Positions 54,038-64,000 of a DNA stretch of 64,000 nucleotides are shown here, in pieces. The stretch is from Telopea speciosissima (Eukaryota > Streptophyta > Magnoliopsida > Proteales > Proteaceae), in assembly GCF_018873765.1 (NCBI RefSeq), contig NC_057926.1:46925043-46989042 (forward strand), in the 5' to 3' direction. A program made the translations under genes and the position numbers. The number at the start of each line of letters is the position of its first letter. Within the stretch, counting starts at the first letter, position 1. The notes under the pieces were generated by a model, which saw only the letters and a program-made list of their open reading frames with translations, was not told the origin of the DNA and made no database searches.

Positions 54038-56835
54038 TGTCACGCCCTATTCCGCACAAGGAATATAATATCATATAAAGGGTGACTAGGACGACGCGTG
54101 TCATCCTACTAAACCGCCCGGATCAACGACACGGTGTCCCAACGCGATCATATCAATATTAACACAATATAATATCGAGAATGCAGAAAAGAGGAATATT
54201 ACATTCCAAGGATCGTAGTATTGGAAGCGTATAAATCGAATAGTTACAAGATGTTCAAAGCTAGATGATAAATACGAATTAGTTACATTTCCAATGATCA
54301 TCTAATAACTATCAAAATGGTATTACGGTAAGTATTTCACCATAGGCCTTAGCCTCAAAAGTAATCAAAAAGGGATCGAGTCCGAATATCCTCACGGCCC
54401 GTAGGCACAATCATCGCAAGGACACCGTCGCCATGTTCCTCAAACACGGCCTCCGGTTCCTCCTCACCGATCTCATCGTATCCCGAGGGCTGAACTCCAA
54501 GTCCCGCGAGATATCCGTCACCTGCACCATAATCTAAAAAATTGTGCGCACGAGGGGTTAGCTCCACGAGTGAGGGGATGGGAATGCACAAACACGCAAT
54601 TCACATAGTCCAATGATGCATGCACATGTTAAGTCCATTTTTCCACCTAACAAACAACTAAGTCAATGGCATATGCTACTGTGACAACTCGGGAGACACG
54701 TGGGTCACTTAACTTATCGCCACAATGAAACCTCAATTGTCACGTGGGACCTACGCCGATCGAAGCCTCCAAGACCACTCGGTGGCAGACTCACGATAAC
54801 CAATACTACCATGATCGGCCTCTCCCACCTCCACAGAATCCGGTGTACGATTACCCAACACCTAAACCCCTGTTGGTAAGGGTCGTAGCATAAGGGTGTG
54901 AAATCCTAGCCACAATATACTACATGCAAGTCCTATCGTCCCGAGAGGTAATCCGGCGCATCAACTTTTCATCCGGTTTAGTGCCGGTTACCAGCACGAC
55001 ACGGCGCATACTGATTCAACATGACATTCAACATAATTTCTTCATAAATGTTTATAGAGTTCGGGTTAAGACTGTACCCAAGCACCGAGACCCATCAAGA
55101 TACAACATTACCAATCAACATTATAACAAATAGATATAAAATTATGCAATATGCGCAAACATGCTTATTAATTATAATGAGTACATAATATATAGCGCAA
55201 TAATAATAACAAGCCCATACAACCAAACCCACTCACAACGTATACGCCAAGCACCCAGTTTATCGGTTGTCGCCTCGATCAAGCAATAAGCCACAAAAGT
55301 GAATATTTTAACCTATACAAAGAGTGGAATAAGGTTAAACGAGCGAAAGGAACGGATCCCCAAAAGATCTCCCATAAACACTTAAGTATAAGGTTTCGAG
55401 AGACGAAGTGGTTGCGAGGAGTGGTTTCATGCCCAAATTCGCAACCACATGTAAATCCTAGGAAACCGGGACAGTTTTAGTCAAGGTCGGATGCGATGTG
55501 GTTTCGAAAAACTGAATCCAAGTGTAAATCCGAGCTTCACGGGGCTCGGACAATTTTTGTCAAGGTCGGATGCGGATGTGGTTTTAAAAGCGAATCCGAG
55601 TGTAAATCCGACCTTCACAGAATCCTTCTCGGGAAGGTAGTTTCGGGGGTTTCTTGCAGTGCGAAATCACATGTAACCCTCACACCTTCAGGTCCAAAAT
55701 CCGAAGGATTCCCTCCAAGGACCCCATTTCAAGTGGTTTTTAAAGCACAAGGACTTCTAGAAAACTCTATCCTAAGCTCCTTAGGGTCCAACCTTAAATC
55801 TCCCAATTGGCAATGAGAACCCTCACATTAGAGCTCATAATGGAGTGAACTAACTCCACCATAGCTTGGCTTTAAAGCTCCATCTACTCCCTAGGTTCCA
55901 AGAGAGATCTAGGTCAATCTCTCCCATTACCCAACCCCTTTTTGAAATCCAAAATAGAAGAAGGAAGAAGCTTACCTACCCCCAAGATGAGAGCTCCACG
56001 ATTTCGCCCAAGAGATGGGGTCTCCACCTTCCTCCAAGCCTCTCTCTCCTTCCTCTTTCTCTTTCTCTCCTCTTTCTCTCCTCTTTCTCTCCTCCACGAT
56101 TTAGGGTAGAAGAGGATGTTGAAGAAGAAGTAATGTTCTCTCCCCCTCCTCCTCTCTTTTATAATAAATGGGTATTTGGGGTACCTCAAGTCAAATGGGT
56201 CATGAGGCCTAATGGGTCAACCCATTAGTCCTATGTGGGTAAGTGGATGGAATAACCCACCATTGGGCCAATAGGTTAAGTGGGCCTGCCCACAACCTTA
56301 ATTAGGGAAAAGCCCATTCTTAGATGGGCTCATATGAGATGGGTATAAGTCCCCAATGTTCTTCCTAAAGGTACGCTGGACCCGAACTTAAATTATTCCC
56401 TTCTCTCATGAAATAGCTCGAGCGGTTCAAGCCGGACCCGCCCGAGGTTACCAAGGGAAGAATAATTAATAAGACTTGAGGCTAGAACTTACTTTTCCCC
56501 TGTCATGGTTTATTACCCATGACCCGAACAACTTCGCCACGCAACGCTAAGCTCATCACCGAACGAAATATCCGGTGAGGTGACGGTCCAGGATGCTCTC
56601 TCCTGAACTCCTCGCTTCCCAGGCTGGTACTTGGAGGGTAGTCGGCGGTCGCCGTCCACGAACTTTCCCCACTGGCGGTTGAGGAATCTTTCCTCCACAG
56701 GCAAACCCGTCTTGTGGTCAACGATTTTGTAGCTAGGTTTGACCATCATGGAGAACAGTCACCAAGCATACATGGCGGGTATCTACACGCCACGAGAAGA
56801 AATGATATTTAATTATATCCCGGTACGGTATAACA
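54038..56835 (-). repeat. 5' LTR of the chromovirus
   Basis: 2798 bp, starting TGTCACGCCC and ending TATAACA in plus orientation. Followed at once by copia sequence TAAGAAGCATCG, so the right-hand insertion border is exact. Confidence 0.9.
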
Positions 56836-57448
56836 TAAGAAGCATCGCATGGAGATCATCATATTCAATTGGATCCGTGCGAGTTAGAAGAGAGGACACC
56901 ATGGGTAAACTCCCTGTTTGAGTCCACAAAAATATGCAAATTAAATTGTGTAGGCGAAGAGGCTGCCCGAGCGCGAGTTCAGCCAAAATTGCCTTCTGAC
57001 GTTGAAGAAATTGGGAAATTGTCTCATCGGGCTTTTGCTCCAAATCTTGAAGTGCCATGGACAGAGACATAATGTGACTTTCGGATGGTGCAAAGAAAGC
57101 AGTGCACAGCGTGGTCCAGATCTCACGATTGGTGCTCTTGCCCAGTACAAGAGAGAAGACCTCTTCAGAGAGAGAGGCAAGCAACAAACTACGAATCATT
57201 GAATCTTGTCGACGCCATTGAGCAGCAGCTACAGGTTCAGTTGGGCAAGTCGTGGTGCCATCAACATGGCCAAAAAGTCCAAGACCATCGAGAAAGGGCC
57301 CAACTTGGGTTTGCCAATACAAGAAATTCTTCGATGTCAATTTGAGAGATATGTAATGGTGTGCATTGGGAAAGGACTGTAAACTGGGCAACTCAGTGGT
57401 GGAAGTGAGAACACCAGTAACCGTGGAGGATGGGGACCCTTCGGTCAT
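56836..57448 (-). pseudogene. copia B gag, N-terminal two-thirds
   Basis: Starts at the ATG at 57448 (MTEGSPSSTVTGVLTS) and matches copy A through 'FLQRQKAILAEL', then breaks into shifted frames shortly before the gypsy border. The shifts nearest the border (56836-56960) are 1-base losses relative to copy A. Confidence 0.82.
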
Positions 57449-57819
57449 GGTGAAGAAGAACAACAACAACAAGAAAGAAAAAAAAAAAAAAAAAAAAAAA
57501 AGTTAAAGTCTTGTTGGAGATATGGCTCTGATTACCATGTTGGAAGTTATAAAACGGAATTCATTGCATTGAATTGATATCTCTCAAGGTGAGAGTATAA
57601 ATATGAGTACATCAAGCAAATATTCACTATGTATTTACATGGAATGTAATCACATAAAATATAGAAAGTTGACAGAGATCCACTGAGCTGCCTTCCAAGA
57701 GATTATTCCATATCACATGTGACAGATACGATTTGGCTTGCCATGTTTAGTGTGATTGCATATCTCAAGATTTTAGGCACAAGCAATCTTGAGAGAGAAA
57801 GACTCATATACCCTTGATA

Positions 57820-58615
57820 GTGAAATACCTGCAGCTCCCAATTGTTGGACAATGCCTATTGTGATCTTCACAAGCATTGCCAACTCACTTGGTCATTCGA
57901 ACAAGGAGATAATGAAATCATTGATAGATACAGTAAGGGAAGGCATGAGGTTCACCAAATTCATAGAGGACAATTTGGATGACAAAAGTTTGATCAGTGT
58001 AAGGGATGCAGCAGAATTTTTATGGGCAGGCATGAATTACTGTACTTTCTTCATCGATATTAGTCTTCATAAAGATTTATCTTCAAGTAGGGGCTTCTCT
58101 ATGAGTAGTTCCCTGAAGGGATCTGAAGAAACTCGCAAATCTTTGGAAAGAGGGGTGTTTTGAGATCCAAAGAAAAGCTCATGGGAGTCCCTCATGTTCT
58201 ATGGCCTATAGAAGTAATTATTGGTTACAATCAGTATAGAGTCCGTGAAAGCATTCTTCTTGACAAAGAAAAGTATCAAACAATTGACAAACTGTTTGAT
58301 TGGATAGAGCATACAATTGCAGATCTGCTAGGTGCTTGTCTTTCCAATCTTCCACATGCCCTATATGCAGAATGTGCTTTAACTAATATAGTTGAGGCAG
58401 AGGAAAGAGTTAAAAAGGCAGCATATGTTCTTGGTCAATTCCAAGAAATTCTACAAATTCTTCGATCCATGAATTTTCCCGAACTTGATCATGATGAATC
58501 GGCCGACTTGGAGAATTGGCACTCGGTGAAACAATTTAAAGATCCTCAATTTCTTGATTGTGCTTCTCCATGCAACCACTTGTCCAGTCCTACATCAGGC
58601 CCTGATCTTGTTTAA
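57820..58615 (+). pseudogene. Unknown conserved plant gene, last exon part, block 3 copy
   Basis: Resumes at the second GTGAA like 31194-31990. Near 58110-58160 three small indels shift the frame (SLKGSEETRKSLERGVF then stop). The original frame is open again from 58160 to the stop at 58615. It differs from the block 2 copy by these shifts and a few substitutions (for example NQYRVRESILL). Confidence 0.6.
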
Positions 58616-59154
58616 GGTCATAGCTACATTGTTGAAATGGTTGTTCTTTGTAATTGATGTACACAAAAATCTAGTTGTGCTGGCCATAGGAGAGCAATTT
58701 TTGTAGTTAGGACTAACCCTGGCCTTGCTTCCAGAATTCTTTTGTTGATAGTATACTCTAAAACTAGAGATTCATACACATATTTGCATTGTAAAAATTT
58801 TACCTTCCTAAGTGAATATGTTATTGCTGCAAGAAATTTTTGATGGTAAGAACACAGAATTCCTAAATCTTTAAGGTTGCAAGATCAAATTGAAGTGCAA
58901 AGAAATCTATACTCTTTTGAATTCAGGTAGATTCTGTTTTTTTACCAAATAATATTGGTAGGAACAATGAAATTAATGTCATTTTGAATGGTGTAACGAG
59001 AGTAGATTTGGGCCTGGGCCTAATTTCTTGTCACCTTTTCTATATAAATAGAGCGAGAGTTGGTAACCCAATTAAATTAATTCACACCAACATTTTTGCA
59101 CCCCAAAACCAGTATTTCTCTTTCTGTATTATCAGTCAGATCTGTTGAGCAATG
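58616..59154. other. Array spacer, no gene seen
   Basis: Matches 31991-32539 closely. Confidence 0.6.
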
Positions 59155-59620
59155 TTATAACAAACACCAAAGAAACATGAACAAAAACAAAACAGAGCAA
59201 AGATGATACACAGATTTAACATTGTTTATACACCAATGCGATGAGCAAATCCATGGGAGGAGCTGAAGATGTTCCACTATGTAATCGAAGAAGATACAAT
59301 GGAGATCTCTCAAGAACATCCAAAAACGGTAGCAAGAACTCTCACCCAAAAATCCTAACTCGAAAATCCCCAAATCTCATGCCTTTTAACTTACTTACAA
59401 AACAAGACGTTAAAACATATAAATACTCCTCTAAACGGGTTGATCCAACGGGTCGGGTCGCACCATACTGTGGGGGCTTGCCCCCACACCCCCCAGCACC
59501 CCTAAACGAAGGAAGAGTCTTGAGGCATGGTTTTGGCCGAAGCGCTCTGCTACCATCATAGACCTCAAAAAAAAAAAAAAAAAAACTCATTCGAGTCGCC
59601 ACCAAAAATGTCGGAGTGGG
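59155..59620 (+). repeat. Dispersed repeat, family R1
   Basis: Block 4 copy, near-identical to 32540-33000. Confidence 0.6.
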
Positions 59621-59914
59621 TCAATCTTCGAAACGGGTGCAAGAATTCAAGACACTCATAACAAGCACAACTCTTGGTGTCCCTAAGTGTCCAGTTAGTG
59701 AGTGCAACACTACTAGGATAGTCTCGGGGGGTTGTTTTATCCTGGAGGTGATAGGCAAGGAACCCGGACTGAACCAATAGGGAATGTCTACAGCATTAAG
59801 GAGAGTGAGTGACCATTTCGCACGACTCAACCCAATCTGTTGTTGTTGTGTTGCAGATACCAACTCAGGAAGTTGCTGCACTCTCCTTCTATGTGTTGAT
59901 TTCAATATAGCCAT
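59621..59914 (-). other. 97-codon ORF of unknown nature, downstream of gene C
   Basis: Block 4 copy of 19278-19571, full length (HRRRVQQLPELVS variant). Confidence 0.35.
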
Positions 59915-60151
59915 ACATATAATTAATAAGTTGTTACAATCTCATTAATTTGGTGATTTGGTTTTTCAACATTCTCTCATGGGTTTAAGTATCATTGATA
60001 TCTTTAAAACATTCCTTACATGTGAAAAATCATGATCAAGAGAGGACTTCTTAACTTTGTAATATTCATGAAGCTAAGCTATCACATTACAAGAACATTT
60101 ATTTGTCTTTGTACTACTACTATAACAACACTGAAATAAAGATCAGAAAGG

Positions 60152-63100
60152 TCAAGGCTGTGATCTTTCATCAACGCTAAAACAAACAGAAGGGCAATAG
60201 TTGAAATTTTCAGCATTTGTGTCCATCTCGGTGGGAAATGGGTCTAAGGGAATTCCAACCTCAACACTTCCTTCCAACATTTGAATCACTCTATCCATGT
60301 ATGGTCTGTTGGAAGGTAGGTGCTGAATGCACCACAAACCTACCAAACAAATCCTTTCCAGAAGGACTTCCTCCTTCTCATCTCTTCCTTTCTTATCAAT
60401 CACAATTGAAACATTGCTGTCCTCTCTTTTCTCAGGTAAAAGAGATTCGCCATTCTTGACCTTGTTAAATGCCCATTTAGGAAAATAAACTTGGCTTGAA
60501 TCATGATTTGCCTCCAAATCATATTTCAACATTCTCCCACCAACCATCTCCAGAAGCAGCATCCCATAACTATACACATCGGATTTCTCGGTCACGGGAC
60601 CATAACTCGTCAGCCACATCTCCGGGGCTATGAACCCCGGAGTGCCTCGAGCCTTCGACATCAAAACATGGCTATGTTCCTTATCAATCATACTAGCAAG
60701 CCCGAAATCGGCAACTTTTGCTGTACAGTTTGAATCCAATAACATATTGTGAGGTTTAATGTCACAATGCAAAATCCTACTCCTACAACCTTGGTGTAAG
60801 TACAATATCCCCCTACCTGTCTCTAAGGCTATATCATGAAATTTTTTATCGCTCAAGGGTTGAAAACTTCCATCATTGCTCTCTCCTTGTTTGTTTCTGC
60901 TTGTGTAGATATACTTATCCAAGGATCCATTCTCCATGAACTCATAAACTAGTGCACGTTTATCCCCTTGAGCACAATAACCCAACAAACTTAATAAGTT
61001 ATTGTGATGGACATTTCCAACAGTTGCCACTTCATTCATGAATTGTTTCTGGCTTTGTTTTGATGATTTTAGAAGCTTTATAGCTACTGGTACTTTGAAC
61101 CCTTTTCGATGAATGATCCCTTTATAAACACTTCCATATCCTCCTTCCCCAAGTTTTGATGAAAATTTGTTAGTGAACTTTTTAATTTGAGAGTAGGAAT
61201 ACCTCGTAGGGGATAAATTGGAGATTGCTTCTTTCTTCTTCTGGTTTATCTTTCTATGTCTACAGCGGAAGAAAAGAGCCACCACTGTTGCCAGGAGTGC
61301 TAGGAACACCACCACAGAAGCAGAAACCGCTACATTGATGAATAGATTAATGGCATATTAATTTTCTTCATCAATATCCTGGTTGTATAGATGGTACGTT
61401 TCCAATGCACTATTCTTAAAGGCCAGGGTTCAAATATTGGCAAGAACAATGAATTACTCACATGCAATGAGTACTTTGGAAGGTGATGATCTTCTTCCTT
61501 GGTCTACTCCTCCACCTCCACCCCAAGTTGTGATGTCCTCTATCATACCTAAGTAAAACCAATTGAGAAAGAGAAGAAAAGCTCATCAGATATAAAAATG
61601 ACATATTGTTATGAATGTGGAATTAGGGGATTAGTTGATTAGAGTAATTAGATTGTTTGTTGATTAGTTAGGTTTATGTTACAAAAGGTTGGTTGTATCA
61701 CCCCTATAGAAGGGATTTCCTTGTATTCATTGAGTATGAAAAGAATGAAGAAATTAGTTTAGTTTGTCTCTCTCAGTTCCCTCTTCTTAGGAGTCCCTCA
61801 CTGACTCGAATTTGTGAGATTTTCTCTGTTTGGGTTCTTGAATCCCTTCCCAGATTCTAGAATCAGAACACATATATCAACCACTCATGATAATTCTCTA
61901 TTCTTATTCTAGGGAAAAAAAATCATTTCTTGTTAGTTCTCAAGGTTGGAGGTTCCACCTCCCACGTTGTTCACTTTCTTATCCCAACACATTACAAGGA
62001 TTGAAGCATTGGAAATTCTATAAAATAAGGACAATAATTCATGCTTCTTATTAAACACATTAAAAGGATTTGAGGCATCAGGGTAGGGTACACTAGTATC
62101 CTTTCTCTATAACTCTCTTCTTCACATGAAATGACCTCGTTCCCTCACGCAGTTGTTCCATTGCACCTCCATCGGTGCGCTACTCTATGTCGTTTGTTGA
62201 AAGATCCCTCTTCGTTCCACATAATAATTCGATCAGACACCTCATGACCAATACTCTAGCTAGTTGACAATGGATCCACCTGTAACGCCCCAAGAGTATG
62301 GCCTAATACTGGGCCGCCTGGGAGAACGGTGAGGTGTCTTCACTAGGAGATGATCTAGCACCAAGGGGTTTGGGAGATCGGTAAGGGGGTGCAAACTTAG
62401 TCTCATATCGGCTAGGGAGGGAGATCCTGAACTATTGATAAAGAGTAGACCTTCTCTACTTGGTATGACGCGATTTAAAGTCTTGAGGCCCATTGGGCCA
62501 AAGAGGACCATATCATGCCAATAGAAGGGTCGTTACACCACTACTCCAAATTCAAATCTTTTGGTAGTTTTCATAGAAACTACCTATATTAAAACAAACA
62601 CCAAAGAAACACGAAGCAAAACGAAAACAGAGTAAAGATGACACATATTTGACGTGTTTCATACACCAATGTGATGTGCTACATCCACGGGCGAAGCTGA
62701 ACATGATTCACTATGTAATGGAAGAAGATTATAATAAAGATCTCTCAAGAACACCCTAAAGAAAAAATAAGAGAAAAATAAATAAATTAATAAATTAATG
62801 AGAGCTACGTCTTGCTAACCTCAAAAAATATTCCAGGTAGGTAATCCTTTGCCATCAACAACTCCATAAAAAGGAGAAAGAAAATAAAAAATGATTTATT
62901 CTCATTACACGATAATGGGAGAGGGTTGGGTCCTAAAAGGCAGCGTAGCTTCTATGCCAACATAAGACCAGTAGGAGCATATGTGGAAGCACCAACAGAA
63001 CGAGATTTCTACCTTTCATGGGGATACGTTAATCAATTCACCCTGTGTCTTGGCACATGGGCGAGGCTGCCTTTCAAAGTTCCTTTTCCTATAATCTAGA

Positions 63101-64000
63101 ATCCATAATCTGAACGTTGGGTTTGAACTTATAGTTTTGATAATATAAAAAAATTAAATAAATAAAATAAAATAAAATCGAATCTAAGACTAGAATCCTC
63201 TCCAGTACGTACCGGCGGGGCGGCGGTGCACATCCGACGGCACAACAGAGGTCACATGGCACACATGGCCTCTGTTGTGCCGCCGAATGTGCACCGCCAC
63301 CCTGCCGGGTACTGAATGCAGAGGATTTTAATTCCTAAGATTATCATTGGATACTACTTACCATCTGAGCAGTTGAAACGGTGCACGTTAGAGTGACAGA
63401 AACAAACATAAGATTCAGACAAAGAAGGGTTGACTCCGCACCTTCCACCAGTGTTCTCACATCTAAGGCAATCCTCTGTCTTGGTAAACCTAAGCTCAAA
63501 CCCCTTCTGCAGATAACCCCTCAGATCCTTCGCCGCACTTACATTGAAACCCACCTTTGTGAATATGTAGAACGTTTCACAGTTAGGGTGCGTAACGAGC
63601 CCTGGCGCATAATAGCAAACATTGGTGGGATCCTGACCTGGACAACCTATACATGCAGCACTCTGGAGCCCCGGTAGATCTCCGGCAGGGATGGTGGTGG
63701 TGCAGTTAAGGTGGGTTCCAAAGGCGTAATCCCAGGGGAGACTGAGGGGAACAGCGGCATAATAGAAGTTGGGCCTGGAAATTGGGCCGCAGCTGAAAAG
63801 ATTGTTGTCGGTAGTGAAGAAGGAGAAGGAAATTCTGTCGACGGTGAAGTTGGTAGTGAAGATTCTTAAGGTGTTGTTGTTTTCAGTGCTGGTGATGAAG
63901 AAGGTTTCATTGTTGGTACAGGTGGGTATGAAGTAGGAAGGGTGACAAGGTGATGGAAGGGAGAAGGGATAGGTAAGTGTGATATTGTTGCATGCTGAGG
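60152..64000 (-). CDS. LRK10L: LRK10L receptor-like kinase, gene C (5' end beyond the window)
   Basis: Exon 3 is 60152-61329, exon 2 is 61462-61548, and exon 1 runs from 63362 past 64000. The visible exon 1 is open and encodes the ectodomain from ACNNITLTYPFSLPSPCHPS to the splice site, with the WAK-associated cysteines (CLRCENTGGRCG). The kinase is about 94-95% like A and B by eye, with an extra Ser after LLKS, DFGLAS in place of DFGLAR, HNMLLD in the catalytic loop and a C-terminus 18 residues longer (NFNYCPSVCFSVDERSQP). HCD, DFG and APE motifs are present, so it is again a non-RD kinase. The exon 3 acceptor is TAG where A and B have CAG, still a valid AG. Intron 1 is 1.8 kb, enlarged by a solo LTR, a second LTR-like insertion, an R1 repeat and a foldback element. 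Likely functional, though the start is unseen. Confidence 0.88.
61607..61870. mobile_element. Solo LTR in intron 1 of gene C
   Basis: 264 bp starting TGTTATGAATG and ending AATCAGAACA, flanked by a perfect 5-bp duplication CATAT (61602-61606, 61871-61875). Genes A and B carry the uninterrupted site (aaaatgacatatatcaacc), so the insertion is specific to this copy. No internal region remains. Confidence 0.88.
62281..62537. mobile_element. Putative second solo LTR in intron 1 of gene C
   Basis: 257 bp with inverted ends TGTAACG and CGTTACA; the flanks CCACC and CCACT are a near-perfect 5-bp duplication. The right end also occurs at 14311-14350 beside the broken LRK10L exon, where the left part is missing. 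I do not see a 5S-like stretch, so it is probably not Cassandra. Confidence 0.5.
62590..62770 (+). repeat. Dispersed repeat, family R1, short form
   Basis: Close to 14411-14590 (accaaagaaacacgaagc...agatctctcaagaacacc). Confidence 0.6.
63194..63327. mobile_element. Foldback element, family F3, in intron 1 of gene C
   Basis: Ends aatcctct and agaggatt, with long GC-rich arms (ggcggcggtgcacatccg / cgaatgtgcaccgccacc). Same insertion as 14991-15092. Confidence 0.72.

Larger units (their letters stand above)
43570..56835 (-). mobile_element. Ty3/gypsy chromovirus, 13.3 kb, with long LTRs (Tekay/Del-like)
   Basis: LTRs are 43570-46350 (3', lacking its first 20 bases) and 54038-56835 (5', 2798 bp, TGTCACG...TATAACA). 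The minus-strand primer site beside the 5' LTR reads TGGTATCGAGC, the initiator tRNA-Met type with a missing A. The 3' LTR is preceded by GGTGGGGGGA. Domain order on the minus strand is gag with CCHC, protease, reverse transcriptase, RNase H, integrase, chromodomain. Very long LTRs plus a chromodomain fit the Del/Tekay lineage. An additional gene-like ORF lies on the opposite strand between the 5' LTR and gag. Coding regions are full of small indels, many probably assembly errors. Confidence 0.9.
40099..57819 (-). mobile_element. Ty1/copia retrotransposon B, split by the gypsy element
   Basis: LTRs 40099-40380 and 57538-57819 with GTGAA on both outer sides, exactly as copy A. The left piece (40099-43569) holds RNase H, reverse transcriptase, integrase and pre-integrase. 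The right piece (56836-57819) holds the N-terminal two-thirds of gag (ATG near 57448) and the 5' LTR. Compared with copy A, about 345 bp (equivalent to roughly 29863-30205) are missing where the gypsy sits. Extra stops and shifts are present, for example in RNase H near 40843. Inactive. Confidence 0.92.

Noticed and set aside
62281..62537. Cassandra TRIM element
   Set aside because: The TGTAACG...CGTTACA ends fit, but I could not find the 5S rRNA-like stretch that defines Cassandra.
1..64000. tRNA or rRNA genes
   Set aside because: I saw no cloverleaf or rRNA-like sequence; only short tRNA-complementary primer sites of retroelements.

Overview
The window is nuclear DNA of a flowering plant. 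The evidence is intron-containing receptor-kinase genes of the plant-specific LRK10L/Lr10-like family, nested plant LTR retrotransposons with plant-type tRNA primer sites, a Mutator-like element carrying host gene fragments, hAT and foldback MITEs, and AT-rich gene-poor spacers. I cannot name the species from sequence alone.

The backbone is a tandem array of one repeated block. In minus-strand reading order each block holds a pyrimidine-rich minisatellite, an LRK10L gene and a set of dispersed repeats. Four block starts are visible, near 1, 18400, 32118 and 58744. The first (1-2640) has lost its whole LRK10L gene. A separate LRK10L first exon at 15142-16473 is split by a hAT MITE and has no kinase exon in this window. 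Blocks 2 and 3 (offset about 13.72 kb) carry complete three-exon genes of 667 codons: gene A (19864-22558) and gene B (33583-36278). Block 4 carries gene C (60152 to beyond 64000), truncated by the window end. All are on the minus strand. They predict a secreted GUB_WAK-type ectodomain, a WAK-associated cysteine module, one membrane helix and a cytoplasmic non-RD Ser/Thr kinase.

Between the genes lie stacked transposons. Region 3179-12270 is a Mutator-like TIR element that captured fragments of an apyrase and an importin-5-type gene, and was later split by a 6.7 kb Tat/Athila-type LTR element (5018-11757, perfect 5-bp target duplication). Each of blocks 2 and 3 carries a 1.3 kb deleted copia element and a 4.8 kb copia element. 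The latter sits in an exon of an unidentified conserved plant gene, at the same base with the same GTGAA target duplication in both blocks, so insertion preceded duplication. In block 3 that copia was then hit by a 13.3 kb chromodomain Ty3/gypsy element (43570-56835). This gypsy has 2.8 kb LTRs and, between its 5' LTR and gag, a separate gene-like ORF on the opposite strand with its own apparent leader intron.

The stretch from about 43.25 to 57.0 kb has far more 1-3 base indels than its flanks, including against its own duplicate in block 2. This looks like unpolished assembly, so frameshifts there should not be read at face value. The most interesting items are the antisense gene inside the chromovirus, the two-gene capture in the Mutator-like element, the hairpin-forming minisatellite upstream of each LRK10L gene, and the ordered series of nested insertions that dates the duplication.
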